Assembly (NCBI RefSeq): GCF_037176765.1
Contig: NC_090022.1
Span: forward strand, 77,935,209 to 77,999,208
Direction: 5' to 3'
DNA length: 64,000 bases
DNA from: Anolis sagrei
Lineage: Eukaryota > Chordata > Lepidosauria > Squamata > Anolidae
Shown here in pieces: positions 1 to 10,512 of this stretch. The number at the start of each line of letters is the position of its first letter. Position 1 is the stretch's first letter. The notes below the pieces were generated by a model, which saw only the letters and a list, made by a program, of their open reading frames with translations, made no database searches and was not told where the DNA came from. Made by a program: the position numbers and the translations under genes.

Positions 1-87
1 ACCACTGTATACTTATCTCTAAATGGATGACTTTTGGCCTTTCAGATGTTGCTGAACTGCAACTACTATCTGCCCTATATGGCATAG

Positions 88-428
88 TAAAGGCAAAGGT
101 AAGGTAAAGGTTTTCCCCTGACATTAAGTTCAGTCGTGCCCAACTTGGGGGTTTGGTGCTTATCTCCATTTCTAAGTTGAAGAGCCAGAATTGTCCATAG
201 ACACCTCCAAGGTCATGTGGCCAGCATGACTTCATGGAGCACTGTTACCTTCCTGCCAGAGAAGTACCTATTGATCTACTCACATTTGCATGCTGTCGAA
301 CTGCTAGGTTGGCAGAAGCTGGGGCTAACAGCTGGAGCTCATGCCGCTCCCTGGATTCGAACCTGCGACCTTTCGGTCAGCAAGTTCAGCAGCTCAGCAC
401 TTTAACCCACTGCACCACTGGGGGCATA
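88..428 (-). mobile_element. Sauria-type tRNA-derived SINE
   Basis: Read on the minus strand it opens with a tRNA-like head (CAGTGGGTTAAA, B box GGTTCGAATCC), then the family body with CATGCAAATGTGAGTAGATC, and ends near a TTTACCTTACCTTT tail. It lies just downstream of EIF4E1B. Other copies are at 20.8 and 24.65 kb. Confidence 0.9.
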
Positions 429-674
429 GCCAATGGTGAAAGACGGTGACCACTTCAAAACAGCTGAAAGATCACAAGTTTCCTGCTCCTGACCACTTGC
501 CCTTAAGACTAGGGAAGCCACAAAGTAAACTAACTGTGGTGCAATGATGAGTGCCACAGTGAAGAGAGAAATACATGTCAGGATGCTCAATCTGTTGTCC
601 AGCAACAAAGGAGTTCCCACTTTCCCCCAAAACTCCAATTCAGACCACAGAGACAGAAGACTGTGTTGCAACAA

Positions 675-680
675 TTTAAT
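675..680 (-). terminator. Possible EIF4E1B poly(A) signal (ATTAAA)
   Basis: An ATTAAA hexamer lies on the minus strand about 95 nt past the EIF4E1B stop. It is the nearest usable variant seen, but there is no transcript support. Confidence 0.35.
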
Positions 681-773
681 ACTGACAGATATAAATGTCA
701 TTTCTATTACAACCATCTCCAACCATCCTGTAATGGCAGATCTTTCCAATAGTAAAGCTCCAAGCTGGTTGCT

Positions 774-888
774 TCACACCACAAACTTGTTCTTCATGAG
801 GGACCCACTCTTGGTGGCTGTGTCTGCATGGGCCTGGTAACCAATCACCACTTTTGAAGATAAGCCCAGACGTTCCTTGTATATACGC
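774..888 (-). CDS. EIF4E1B: EIF4E1B terminal coding exon
   Basis: Encodes RIYKERLGLSSKVVIGYQ, then AHADTATKSGSLMKNKFVV and a TGA stop at 774-776. The acceptor is TTTCAG. The codon for the glycine before RIY is split across the intron. Confidence 0.95.
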
Positions 889-3800
889 CTGAAAGAGAGC
901 ACATGCATGTTGTTTTGTGTCTATGTGTGTTCCATCTCAGCTTGTCTCCTCTCTGCATCAGTCACTATTATACTTAACCTGCCATTCCAACCACAGTTTC
1001 AGAAAACTTCCATAAAAACATGCCACATGTACCTGGTACTTTTCATATATAAGCACATCAAAGAAAACCATGGAATCCCACTTTACTTTACTTGTTACGT
1101 GTTCCGTACATGTTCTACCTTACAGAAAGTTGAAATTAGATTTATTACATATTGCTCAATATCTCATAACAAAAGGCAATGTCAGGTACCCAATATGAAT
1201 GACTGCATCCCGATTCTCTGCCTCCCGGGTCCAGATAGCAATCTTGTCTCCTTTGGTGCGTATATTGATGACTGCCCCACAGACATCATCGCTGTAGTCG
1301 CTGAACATTTCTCCAATCAGACACAGCAACTGGAAAAAGTGACAGGAAGAAAGGCTGTAAAGTTCACATGGAAGTTTACATATGTTCATACTTGCATGAT
1401 GCACTATGGCTATAAAACATTTCCCTGGAAGTTTTCTTATCTGTAATGAAGAACTACACCATATGAACTAGGACCAAATTGAGTAGCTTACCTTAAGTCT
1501 AGCAGATACTTGATAAGGAAGTGAGGGAAGGAGAAATACCTATTAGGCTTATGAACATAGTCTAACAAAATGTTTCTGGAAATATTATTAGCCAGGAGGG
1601 CCAATGGCTGTGAGATACTGGGATTTGTTTTTAAAAGCAATTTTGCCCACCTCAGGATATTCCTCTTCCCTTTGTCCTATGTCATGTGGTGCACATCACT
1701 CTTAATATACTACCATAGCTTCAGCTGCTGAAGAGGAGAGAACTTGGAGGGCATCCTTACTTCCCTAAGAGAGGTAAACCTCAAATCCAGGTCAGACACC
1801 ATGTCATAATCCAGGCCAATACCACACTTCAGAATGAAGAAAAACACATATACAACAGCATTCCGCTTACTTACAGTCTCCAACCAGAATCGGTCAAGCT
1901 CTGTATGCCGCTGCTGTTTGGCTAATGTGATAAGCCAACGACCACCACATTTGTTCCAGTTATCTTCCCACATAGGTTCAATACCATCCTGTCCAGAAAA
2001 AGCAAAATGACAAGAAATGCATGCCGCTTCATTATATGTGAGTTACTCATTCTCTTATGTTATGTGATGCTACAGAGTATTCTTTTTCTTTCAGAAATAA
2101 ACCAGATTCCCAGTAAGCTGTTCAGAGCCTTGAGGCTTACGGGAAAGTACAGACAATGAGAAATTCACTGCAGTCCAAGTAAATCTTTGTTACTCACCTT
2201 CCCTAAGGAAGATAATTCATAGTGTGTAACAAAATGGGAATGGGGTGATAAAATATATACCAAGATTACGATGGGGATTTTAGCATTAGTGTCGTAGGAG
2301 GATCATCTACCTTCCAAAAGCAGTATGGAAAAAACCACTCAGCTGCCTCATGTAGGACAGGTCTTACCTTGAAAAGGGAGTAGTCACAGCCAGAAGTCAA
2401 TTTGCTGGCCAACTGGATATGGCTATACAGCCTGACACCTCAAAGGAAGGAAACAGGTATGTCAGTAATTCAGTAGGAGGATACATACTGTACTACCTGC
2501 TGCAAAGATATATGCTGGGATGCATTTAAATGCAAAAGAAATGTTGCCTTGCAAATGTACCATGCTCAAGAATGTGTGCTGTAGCCTCTATTGGAAAATA
2601 GCTTTGTCTGACGTTGAGTCTCTGCCTAAGTTCAATTTCAATTTGTTTGCACTCATCCAGACCGTCACATTAAGGGAGAGGTTTCTGAATTCTATTATAT
2701 AGCTGAGACTTTTTGACTGGAAAACTTCATGTGTTCAAAAAGATGGCTTGCAAGTCTACAGTTATTTAAGTTTATCTTAGAAAAATGCATAAACCAACCC
2801 TGCATCAATAAAATACACTAGTATTAAATTGATCCCAATTGAAAACCTTGGCAAGATGATATTAATGGCATTCTTATTTGAGAATTAGACATTTCAAGAA
2901 AAGCAGCTTCAAGGCCTCCTGTCCCTCCTTCTGAGAAACACAGGCAGTCTTTTATCTGAGTCTGTCCACTAAAAATGGCTCAGTGACAAGATTTCACTGT
3001 TTCAGTAAGGATCCAAAGTGGAATGTACTCACGCCCAAAAGTCTTCTACAGTGTCAAATTTGGTGACAAGGCGCAAGTTGTCCTGCCAGGTCTTGCTCTT
3101 GTCATTTTTGAAGAACCATAGAGCCCACCTTCAAGGATGATTAAAATGAAGAATTAAACCACAAGCCATGATTACAATTTTCACATTGGGGAGATTGGTG
3201 GATATAACAATAGCGTAATACTCTACAAGTGTCACATAGCTAACCATTATCCCTTATGGCTGGAAAATATTGCTCATGCACATCTATCCTAATCTAAATT
3301 GCATTAGGCTAAATTGCACGCCCTATCCCCTCCGAAATTTCTATCCCAGTTATCTCCTACCTTGCTCATGCCCAGCATTATTTTTAAATTTTAATTTTAC
3401 ATTTGGCCCAGCCATAGGTTTTTAAATGCTTGTTGTGTTACTGTATTGCTTATTTTTATTTTTGCTTATGAGTTATATTTTAACTGTTTTGTATTGTTTG
3501 TTGCTATTGCTTTATTATTGTTGTATTGTGGGCTTGGCCTTATGTAAGCCACACCGAGTCCCTTGGGGAGATGGTAGTGGGGTGTAAATAAAGTTTTATT
3601 ATTATTGTTATTGTTATTATTATATTAGGCCCGGGGTTTTGTTTGGGTTTTTTTTTGTATTGTCCTTTGTTGTTCAATAGGTCCAGTTTTTTGTTGTTGT
3701 TATTATTTGTAGTAGTAGTATTATCATCATCATTATCCCCTCACATTCTGCTCCTGAATGAGACTAAAAAAAAACACCTCACAATAGTAAAACAATACAA

Positions 3801-4504
3801 TTTAAAATTTAAAATCTAAAAGTAAATATACAATTATTAAATACAAGAGTTAAAATAACAGGAACCCAATAAAACCTATCAAAACAATCAAAACGCTACA
3901 CAGCACCCCTTGGCTCATTCTTAAAATGTTCTCCTTTAAAAGCAAGCCAAGCTAGGCAGAGCTGCAAGCAGCACTGAGAATTTAGATCACCGATCTTTCT
4001 CTCTCTCAGAAGCCTGCTTGCAAAAGAAAATGGAAGCCCAGCTTGGCTAAAAGACACATCATGGCTTTTTTCTGTTCTGATTGGCTCAACAAACAGGGCT
4101 CACAGGGAAACCCCATGCATGCACCTGCCTCTCCACACTCCACATGTAGCCGAAAGAAACCAAAAGCAGTCATTTTCGGCAGCCATGTGGTGACTGAAAA
4201 AAAAATGGCAGCAAAGCCTATGGCAATAAATGCCACTGGTATCACAGCACATATTTCTAAATTAAATCAACCATGTTCTTTCAAGTAAAAGGGATGTATA
4301 GCCATTAAGAAAAGAAAGCTGCAGTATTATTCTACAATGGCAATTTTACAACAGAAATTGTTAACATGGCATTGCTGCCGGTCATTGTCCAACTCTTTTG
4401 CTGCTCAGCTCATACCTGTTTTGCAGAGGGTGCTTGGTGATGTGCTCCACAACCACCTCTCCTCTCGTGGCCTTGTGCTTCTGCTCCTCTTCGTGTGTGC
4501 TTAC
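774..4504 (-). CDS. EIF4E1B: Eukaryotic translation initiation factor 4E type 1B (six coding exons, N-terminus not fixed)
   Basis: An mRNA cap-binding protein of the eIF4E family. The 1B paralogue is known from oocytes and germ cells, where it is linked to translational repression. On the minus strand six exons join in phase: 4416-4504, 3033-3128, 2368-2431, 1875-1988, 1190-1329 and 774-888. The product keeps the cap-stacking tryptophans (KSKTWQDN, EPMWED, IAIWTRE), the eIF4G/4E-BP docking helix (VEDFWALYSHIQ), the RTKGDK phosphate-binding stretch and the C-terminal serine region ending KNKFVV. Paralogue-typical segments such as LYSHIQLASKL, LAKQQRH, NIRTKGDK and YQAHADTATKSGSL favour EIF4E1B over EIF4E. 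The most 5' exon seen encodes EEEQKHKATRGEVVVEHITK then HPLQNR; the start-codon exon lies further upstream. All visible splice sites are GT-AG. The gene is head to head with SNCB, as recalled for mammals. Confidence 0.95.
1190..1329 (-). CDS. EIF4E1B: EIF4E1B coding exon (LLCLIGE...AVIHIG)
   Basis: This 140-nt exon carries LLCLIGEMFSDYSDDVCGAV and the cap-binding INIRTKGDKIAIWTREAEN stretch. The acceptor is TTTTTCCAG and the donor GTACCT. It starts in phase 0 and ends two bases into the next glycine codon. Confidence 0.95.
1875..1988 (-). CDS. EIF4E1B: EIF4E1B coding exon (DGIEPMWED...FWLET)
   Basis: A phase-0, 38-codon exon with the cap-stacking PMWED motif and GGRWLITLAKQQRHTELDRF. The acceptor is CTGGACAG and the donor GTAAGT. 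A cysteine stands in NKCGGRW where eIF4E has arginine. Confidence 0.95.
2368..2431 (-). CDS. EIF4E1B: EIF4E1B coding exon (LYSHIQLASKL...)
   Basis: A 64-nt exon reading LYSHIQLASKLTSGCDYSLF K, with acceptor GTGTCAG and donor GTAAGA. SHIQLASKL is typical of the 1B paralogue; eIF4E itself has NHIQLSSNL. Confidence 0.93.
3033..3128 (-). CDS. EIF4E1B: EIF4E1B coding exon (WALWFFKND...VEDFW)
   Basis: A 96-nt exon encoding WALWFFKNDKSKTWQDNLRL and VTKFDTVEDFW, with the first cap-stacking tryptophan and the eIF4G-contact tryptophan. The donor is GTGAGT. The first base completes an arginine codon started in the 5' neighbour. Confidence 0.95.
3390..3625 (+). mobile_element. L2-like LINE 3' end with (TTA)n tail
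   Basis: A T-rich 3' UTR leads into GTAAGCCACACCGAGTCCC and GGGGTGTAAATAAAG, followed by TTATTATTGTTATT. This is the 3' terminus common to reptile L2-type elements. It lies in an EIF4E1B intron, plus strand, and carries no coding part. Confidence 0.75.
3626..4415. other. EIF4E1B intron, AT-rich remainder
   Basis: The stretch after the L2 tail is AT-rich with simple TTG/TTA and CAT runs. No splice-supported exon or intact repeat could be recognised in it. Confidence 0.4.
4416..4504 (-). CDS. EIF4E1B: EIF4E1B most 5' recognisable coding exon (...HITKHPLQNR)
   Basis: The exon ends HITKHPLQN-AG before a GTATGA donor, which matches the family HPLQNRWALW junction. Upstream it reads THEEEQKHKATRGEVVVE, an acidic/basic linker expected to vary. 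The 5' edge is uncertain: TGTCAG gives 4504, and a weaker GTAAG acceptor gives 4499. Confidence 0.85.
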
Positions 4505-5002
4505 CTGACATTTGAATGAACAGATTGTACATTATGACAACAGGCATTAAAGTCACCTCTTGCAGGTTTGTCCCAGGCTAGAAGTCACTGCGTAGGCTAA
4601 AATTAGTCAATGAATAAACAAAGCCCAATTCTCAAGCAATTCACAGATGAAAACCATAACACACAATGTTTTCCCCTTTTGCTGTTTATTGGTGTTGGGA
4701 GGCTTTATTGAGAAAGATCTGATAACAAAATCCATGGAGTGAGGGTTTTTAAAAAGGACAGTATAAATTCAAAGCTTAAGTCAGTGATAATGACACAAAA
4801 TCTATTGGACTCAATGGAAGAAAAATTACAGTATTTGGGGCATATTGCAGGTGTAAAATGAACTGTGGTAAAATATAAAAAAATACTCAAAATATGCCCC
4901 CAGAAGAGGAAAGTGAGCAGCCAGTCTACATGCCTGCCTTGGCTCTCTTCTCCTTCACTTCACTTGTCCCGTTCCTTCTGTCCACACTGGAGGCCCACTC
5001 AC

Positions 5003-5052
5003 CTCATTCCCTGTTCCAGCTCTATATTTCCTGGATGTGTGAATGGAAACAT
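5003..5052 (-). CDS. Candidate start-codon exon of EIF4E1B (weak)
   Basis: On the minus strand an ATG opens MFPFTHPGNIELEQGM and reaches a good GTGAGT donor 50 nt later, in the phase that joins the 4499 acceptor of the next exon. With the stronger 4504 acceptor the join meets a stop at once. The peptide matches nothing I recognise, so this is only a candidate. Confidence 0.2.
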
Positions 5053-5059
5053 GGTTCAG

Positions 5060-6460
5060 GCCCAGTGACTCCACCAGCTTGATTTTCTCCCAGCGACCAA
5101 AGATTTGAGAATGAATTAAGCCTGACTTAACTGAACACAGCTCAAAATGGACACTCTTCTTATCAATGTTTCTATAAAAATGCCATAGTGTAGCACTGGA
5201 GATGACAGCAAAATAATTAGGTCCACAAAAATTTAACTGCAAATATGGAGGGACAACTATACTTCTTTCATATATGATTACAGTAGCAAAAACATTCATG
5301 TCTCAAACTTGCAAACCAAACGGAGCGCTGCCAATAGAAGAATGGGTTGTTCAGGCTGTTGAGTTAGGCCAGGCCTGCACCACTCAACATTTTTAAAAAC
5401 TTCTGTGGACTGCTCTTCTCTCTCTTTCTTCCTGCCTGCTTTCCTGGTCAGGCAGGCAGGGGAAGGGTCGACCCCTTCCACATGTGGCCCATGGGCCATA
5501 TGCCGTACAGGCCTAACTGCCAAAGAACAAACCAAATGATGGATGGGAAAACTTTTTGAGTAATAAGAAATTAAATAATGTAATGGTTACTAGTAATTTT
5601 GACAGGACTATCTAGTTGAATCTGTAATGGTAGAATAACATTGCCACCCAAAATATTTCCCCCATTTTATTATAGTTTGATTTGAGATGGGTTAGAGGTC
5701 TTTTATGACTTTGTTTTGCAGTTAGATAGTTTTTAGTATTGTACTTTAGCTCTTAAGAAATACAAAGATTGATTTTCATTCTTTAAAGAATAATAAAAAA
5801 CCCTTTATTTGTATTCCACCCTATCTCCCTTTTTCCCTGAACGTTTATTACTTGGATTCTGAATTGTTTATATTAAAATTAGTAAGTTATGAATGAGGAA
5901 GAACAGATGAGCTGCAGCAGTTTGCTTTTGCCTCAAACTACTGGGAAGGTCAAGATTGTATCATTTTCTCATCATTAGCTCCCGCTCTCTGAAAATGGTT
6001 TCATTCTGTACATGTTGCAAAAACTAAACAATTCATGTTAGATATCTATGAATTTGTTCCCAGGAATGGGGAAAGTAAGTGATCTCCCACAAAGCAGCTT
6101 TGCCAAAGTAAAGGAGCTTTTCTCTGCTTGCTGGGGCCCTGGGGGCGACCAGCTTGAAGGGCTCAGGGCCCAATTAAGCAGTTTGCAGCCTCTGTGGCAA
6201 AGGGTCAAGCACCCATGGAACAGGTCGAGCTGTCTGCAGCTGGTGCCTTCAGCTGGCTCCAGGGGACAGGAAAGAGATAGTAAGGCCACTCGCCTGCTGA
6301 AAAGTCAGAAGGATCAAGCACCAAATGCCAAAGCTACTTTCTCTCCCTTATCATCAGAGCCAGCCCTATCAATATAAAAAATAGCATGTCCATGGAAGAG
6401 TAGCAAGTAATAGTTACATTTAATAATTACAGTATTCTGCATTTAATGTCCGAGATGAGA
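5060..6460. other. Intergenic DNA, few recognisable parts
   Basis: A short minus-strand L2-type 3' terminus (GGTGGAATACAAATAAAG) ends near 5,790-5,832. A GC-richer patch at 5,350-5,520 with GGCCCATGGGCC resembles a worn DNA-transposon end. No gene is supported here. Confidence 0.4.
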
Positions 6461-6539
6461 AATGTAGGCTGAGTGTCCTTCTACTGTGCCAAAATAACTG
6501 AAGGACCTTTCATATACACAATAATAGCACTATGATTCC

Positions 6540-6695
6540 TCTTTAATTGCCATGGCTGCATCCTATGCACTTGAGGAGCATTTAAAATTTTTAGCCAGAG
6601 AGTTCTAACACCTTTGGCCAAACTACAATCCCCAGAATTGCACAGGATGTTGCCAACGGCAGAGAAAGTGGAATCACACTGGTATAATTGCATAA
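6540..6695. mobile_element. Worn palindromic MITE (TACACTGTAGAAT family)
   Basis: Contains GCCATGGCTGCAT at left, CAAACTACAATCCCCAGAAT in the middle, and AAAGTGGAATCACACTGG-TATAATTGCA at right. These are the two arms of a lizard MITE seen more clearly at 6.95 and 20.0-20.5 kb. Ends are not exact. Confidence 0.5.
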
Positions 6696-6945
6696 TGTGA
6701 AAATGCTGGATGGTTTGGGTGCCATGAGCTTCAATTTGGGGTGAGTTGCCATTTGCTCCTCTACCTTATGCAACAAAATATCTTTGACCAGCTCTGTTTG
6801 ACACATATTTATTACGAACTGTGAGGAAACAGACAGTTCTGTCACCCCACCAAAATTAGGGGTGCCCCTTGTCATTTCATGGGCCATCTCAGAGCAAAAA
6901 TAACGTACTTTCTACTGCTCAGACGACACACTGAGTGCATGTACA

Positions 6946-7080
6946 CTGTAGAAATGCAGCTTAACACCACTTTAAGAGCCATGGCTCAATTTTGGGAGTT
7001 GTAGTTTGGAGAGGCACCAGCACTCTGACAGATAAGGTTAAAAACCTTGCAAAACTACAACTCCTAGGATTCTACTGTAA
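6946..7080 (+). mobile_element. Palindromic MITE, TACACTGTAGAA family, right arm truncated
   Basis: Opens TACACTGTAGAAATGCAG, then CACCACTTTAAGAGCCATGG and GGGAGTTGTAGTTTGG. The return arm CAAAACTACAACTCCTAGG is present but the terminal part is lost. Confidence 0.7.
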
Positions 7081-7818
7081 CAATCTTACTGTAGTTATAT
7101 ACCTGCTGGCCTATAACAGGCAAGATAAATGCCAGCTGCTTCCGGAATCCCTTTCTGAGTATGTGCAAACAGCAAAACAGAGAAGATATAAAAGGAGGTC
7201 AGCTCTACCTTTCCAAATAACCTTGATATAATAAAGAAGCCTTGATCTGTAAGTTGGGCCACCAAAATGGAAATATTCAGAATAGTAGAGGCTGGATGCA
7301 TTTTGGAAGAAACCCCCTAGAAGGTTACTCCCTGCTTCCTCTTTTTTGTTTTTGTTTTCTTGGGTAAGATTTACCTGACAAATTGCTTCATTTTGAGTTT
7401 TGGATTCAAGTTTGCTAAAACATGTCAAGTGTGTGTTGGGGAAGGGGGTTGCTTATTTTTCGCATGATATTTCTGCCTCTGGGACCAATTTTTTACACCA
7501 ACCCTACCAAATGTGATGCCTTCCTGCTGTTTATGTAAACACTCAATGTGAGAGCTTTCCTTTAACACAGGTAAGGAATCTCTTCTATCCTCCTTGTGTG
7601 ACACCAGCTGCAGGGTCAATATAAAGGCTCTCAAGGTTCCTATGGGATTTATACTACTTTTATTCTCAACAGGGCACTGTCCTTTCACTTTCAATGCTGA
7701 ACAGACACCTTGTCTGAAACCAAGATCTCAGAATGATAGTAATTCCAGAGGCCAAACGGGTATGAAAACAGAATCCAATGTTTATTTACAAAGGTTAAGC
7801 AGAAAAGAGTGCATTATC

Positions 7819-8105
7819 TATATAAATAAAAATGTAATGTTCATTTGTGGGATTAACATAACTCAAAAACCACTGGACGAATTGACATCAAATTTGGATA
7901 CAACACACCTTTCAGGCCAACAAGTGACCACACTGAAAAACACAGCGGAGGAGAGTTAAAAAGCAAAAAATAATAATACTATGCATGTGTAAAACCACAT
8001 ATATAAATGCAAACACACATATATACACATATACACAAATATATACACACACAAAACACATATACACAGACTGGGCCACAGCAATGCATAGCAGGGGATG
8101 GCTAG
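7819..8105 (+). mobile_element. Non-autonomous Helitron
   Basis: Starts TCTATATAAATAAAAATG after a T-rich flank and ends GGGGATGGCTAG before T, which fits Helitron 5' TC and 3' CTAG ends. A possible short hairpin (GCCACAGCAATGCATAGC) lies just before the end. The interior carries AACCACTGGACGAATTGAC and a TATATACACA-rich stretch. A second copy at 44.5 kb shares both ends. No transposase is encoded. Confidence 0.75.
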
Positions 8106-8249
8106 TTTATAACATTTAGAACACAACACTCTCTCCTTTCAGGCTAAATCAGACCTTTAGCAATCACTCAGCCCAAACTCTTTTTTCCCACTCCAATCCT
8201 AATTCAAACTCCTCCCAAACGTCTTTTTCCTTCTTGTCAAGTCCCAGGA

Positions 8250-8392
8250 CCCTTCCACACAGCCCTATATCTCAGAGTATCAAGGCAGAAAATCCCACAA
8301 TACCTGTTTTGAACTGGGTCATCTGAGTCCACACTCAGATAATGTGGGATTTTCTGCCTTGATGTTCTGGGATATAGGGCTGTGTGGAAGGG
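8250..8392. mobile_element. Near-perfect palindromic MITE (CCCTTCCACACAGC family)
   Basis: CCCTTCCACACAGCCCTATA at the left is mirrored by GGGCTGTGTGGAAGGG at the right. The inner arms AAGGCAGAAAATCCCACAAT and GTGGGATTTTCTGCCTTGAT also pair. Relatives occur at 26.7 and 38.3 kb. Superfamily unassigned. Confidence 0.8.
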
Positions 8393-8811
8393 CGCTCAGG
8401 CTGAATGAACGCCATTCAAACTCTTTTCATTCACAAGCAGTTCCATGCAAATTTCCTCAAACATTCCACCAATCAGTATCTACTTTATCACTTCATTCTC
8501 CCCCCACCCCTCAACAGTTTCTTACTGTCCTAATAAACCAAAGCCAGGATATCACAAAGATCAAATCAAAACCAAGTATGAGTTACCTTCACCTCACATG
8601 ATGGCAAGAGAATACCTTTAACAGCTGTACAAGAAGTAGGAGATTGTTCCTTTAAGTGACCCTTCCTCATCACTAACATACAATGATTGTTGAGTAGAGC
8701 TTCTCCAACTAAATTGGCTCTCCTGCCAGTGTTAAAGGAACAGGAGAGTTTCTGATAAAGTATTCTGAGGTATAGGTGGACCTCCCACGCATTTGATGAA
8801 TAGAAGGCATG

Positions 8812-9088
8812 AGTTGTTATGAGTTTACCAGACTGTATGGCCATGTTCCAGATGCTTCACCCACATCTATGGAAGGCAACCTCAGAGGTTGTGAGGTCTG
8901 TTGGAAACAAGGCAAGTGAGGTTTATATATCTCACTTGCCTAGTTTCCAACAGACCTCACAAACTCAGAGGATGCCTGCCATAGATGTGGACTAAACATC
9001 AGGAGAGAATGCTTCTGGAACATGGCCATACAGCCTGGAAAACTCACAGTAACCCAGTGATTTTGGCCATGAAAGCCTTTGACAACAC
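8812..9088. mobile_element. Inverted pair of Penelope-like terminal repeats
   Basis: Two arms face each other. The left holds CTGTATGGCCATGTTCCAGA and CCTCAGAGGTTGTGAGG. The right holds the reverse complements and ends CATGAAAGCCTTTGACAAC. They are joined by AACAAGGCAAGTGAGG-TTTATATATCTCACTTGCC. Arm content and inverted layout resemble pseudo-LTRs of Penelope-like elements. No reverse transcriptase lies between them. Confidence 0.6.
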
Positions 9089-10108
9089 ATAGAAGTCCTC
9101 TCCCCCCATCAGCTGCTCAGTACACAAAACTTGAAAGTGCTAATTTTTTTTTAACTACTTCTCCCAGAAATTTGAGAATTGTAGTCCAAAAAGGCAAATT
9201 TTCCAAGTCTGCTCTGGAGTTAAGTATTTGGACAGCCCAAATGTCTTCATAAAAACTTCCAATTTGCAACTAAATACAATATGCTTTATTAGTAATATGT
9301 TCTCCTTAATCCAGTAGAACTTAACTTTCTGGTAAGTGTGCATAAAACTACAACCATGAGAAAGAAACCGATTTTGTCAAAAATGTTGAGAATTCAAGAT
9401 ACAGCCATCCAGCCTAGTTTCCTCCCCTCCTGCTTCAAACAATTTTCTATCTGCTATCAAGGCCAATAAGGCCTCTTCCTTGAACAAGGAGTTTTGAGAG
9501 TGACGGAGCTCTATTTCAGGGACACAGCAGCCCACAGTTGCAATTTATAGCCTGGAGGGAAGAGAGAAGTGGAACTAGAAATCTGTGCTACTTACCATCA
9601 TAGCTGCTGCCATCTTCTAGAACAATCATAGATTCCACCTCTTCAAACCTCACTTTTATCTAGAAGTCTGCTTTGAGAACCGCCTTTAATCTAGAAAACT
9701 TCACTTGTTAAAGAGACAGCTCCTTTCTTCTTTCCATCATATATCATGGGGGTCAATAAAAATGAAGAATATACATTTTTTTTCTTTCTGTGGCTGGAAC
9801 GCTTTGCTTAGGGCACTATGGAGCACAAGTGATCTGGTCATTTGTTTCTGTCTAGGGTCAGACCCACTCCATACCACTTTCTATAAAGGTGACACGTCAA
9901 TGGGATTAATGGAAGTAGATGTCCTTTTCATGTCAAAATTAAGACAAAAGAAAATAAGGTCATCAGAGAGGCTGTCCCTGTGGAGCCAAGGTGTTATGAA
10001 AAGCACAAGCGCTAAAAAGTACGAAACCAGAGTTGTAAAATATATTCCATTTCATGCCTCTAACAAAGAAAACTTGTCACTAAGGGTTGCATCCAGGTTG
10101 ATTTAGCC

Positions 10109-10243
10109 CAGGCATGGGCAAACTTTGGTCCTCTGAGCATTTTGGACTTCAACTCCCACAATTCCTAACAGCCAGTAAGCTGGCTAGGATTTCTGAGAGT
10201 TGAAGTTCAAAACACCTGCAGGGCTGAAGTCTGCCCGTGCCTG
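10109..10243. mobile_element. hAT-like MITE with perfect 8-bp target duplication
   Basis: CAGGCATGGGCAAACTTTGG at left pairs with CTGCCCGTGCCTG at right. The 135-bp unit is flanked by ATTTAGCC at 10101-10108 and again at 10244-10251. The 8-bp duplication and CAGG terminus point to the hAT superfamily. Confidence 0.9.
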
Positions 10244-10512
10244 ATTTAGCCATTTTACAGCAAGTTTTAGCAACCTGTGGCTCTCCTGATGGTTTTGAAT
10301 GACACTTTCCATAATCCCACCCCTTTGGCTATGCTGGTTAGAGCTGATGGGAGATGGAAGCTTAAATAACACCTGAACGGCCATTGCTTATCTATATTTC
10401 TACTTTTATTCATATATTTAAATTAAATATGTATTTATATACATTGTTCATATATATTCACGTTTTTATCTTTCCTTTCGTCCAATAAAATCAAAGCAGC
10501 ATATACAGTTCT

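Noticed and set aside
90-428. tRNA gene suggested by a B box and tRNA-like head
   Set aside because: The head belongs to a SINE. The same body recurs at 20.8 and 24.65 kb and there is no proper cloverleaf with a 3' acceptor end.
877-1446. Plus-strand open frame of 189 codons
   Set aside because: It runs opposite two EIF4E1B exons and an intron. Its length comes from the coding minus strand, and it shows no family signal.
8812-9088. CRISPR-like or phage-like inverted repeats
   Set aside because: Vertebrate sequence. The repeats are inverted transposon arms found all over the window, without regular spacers.
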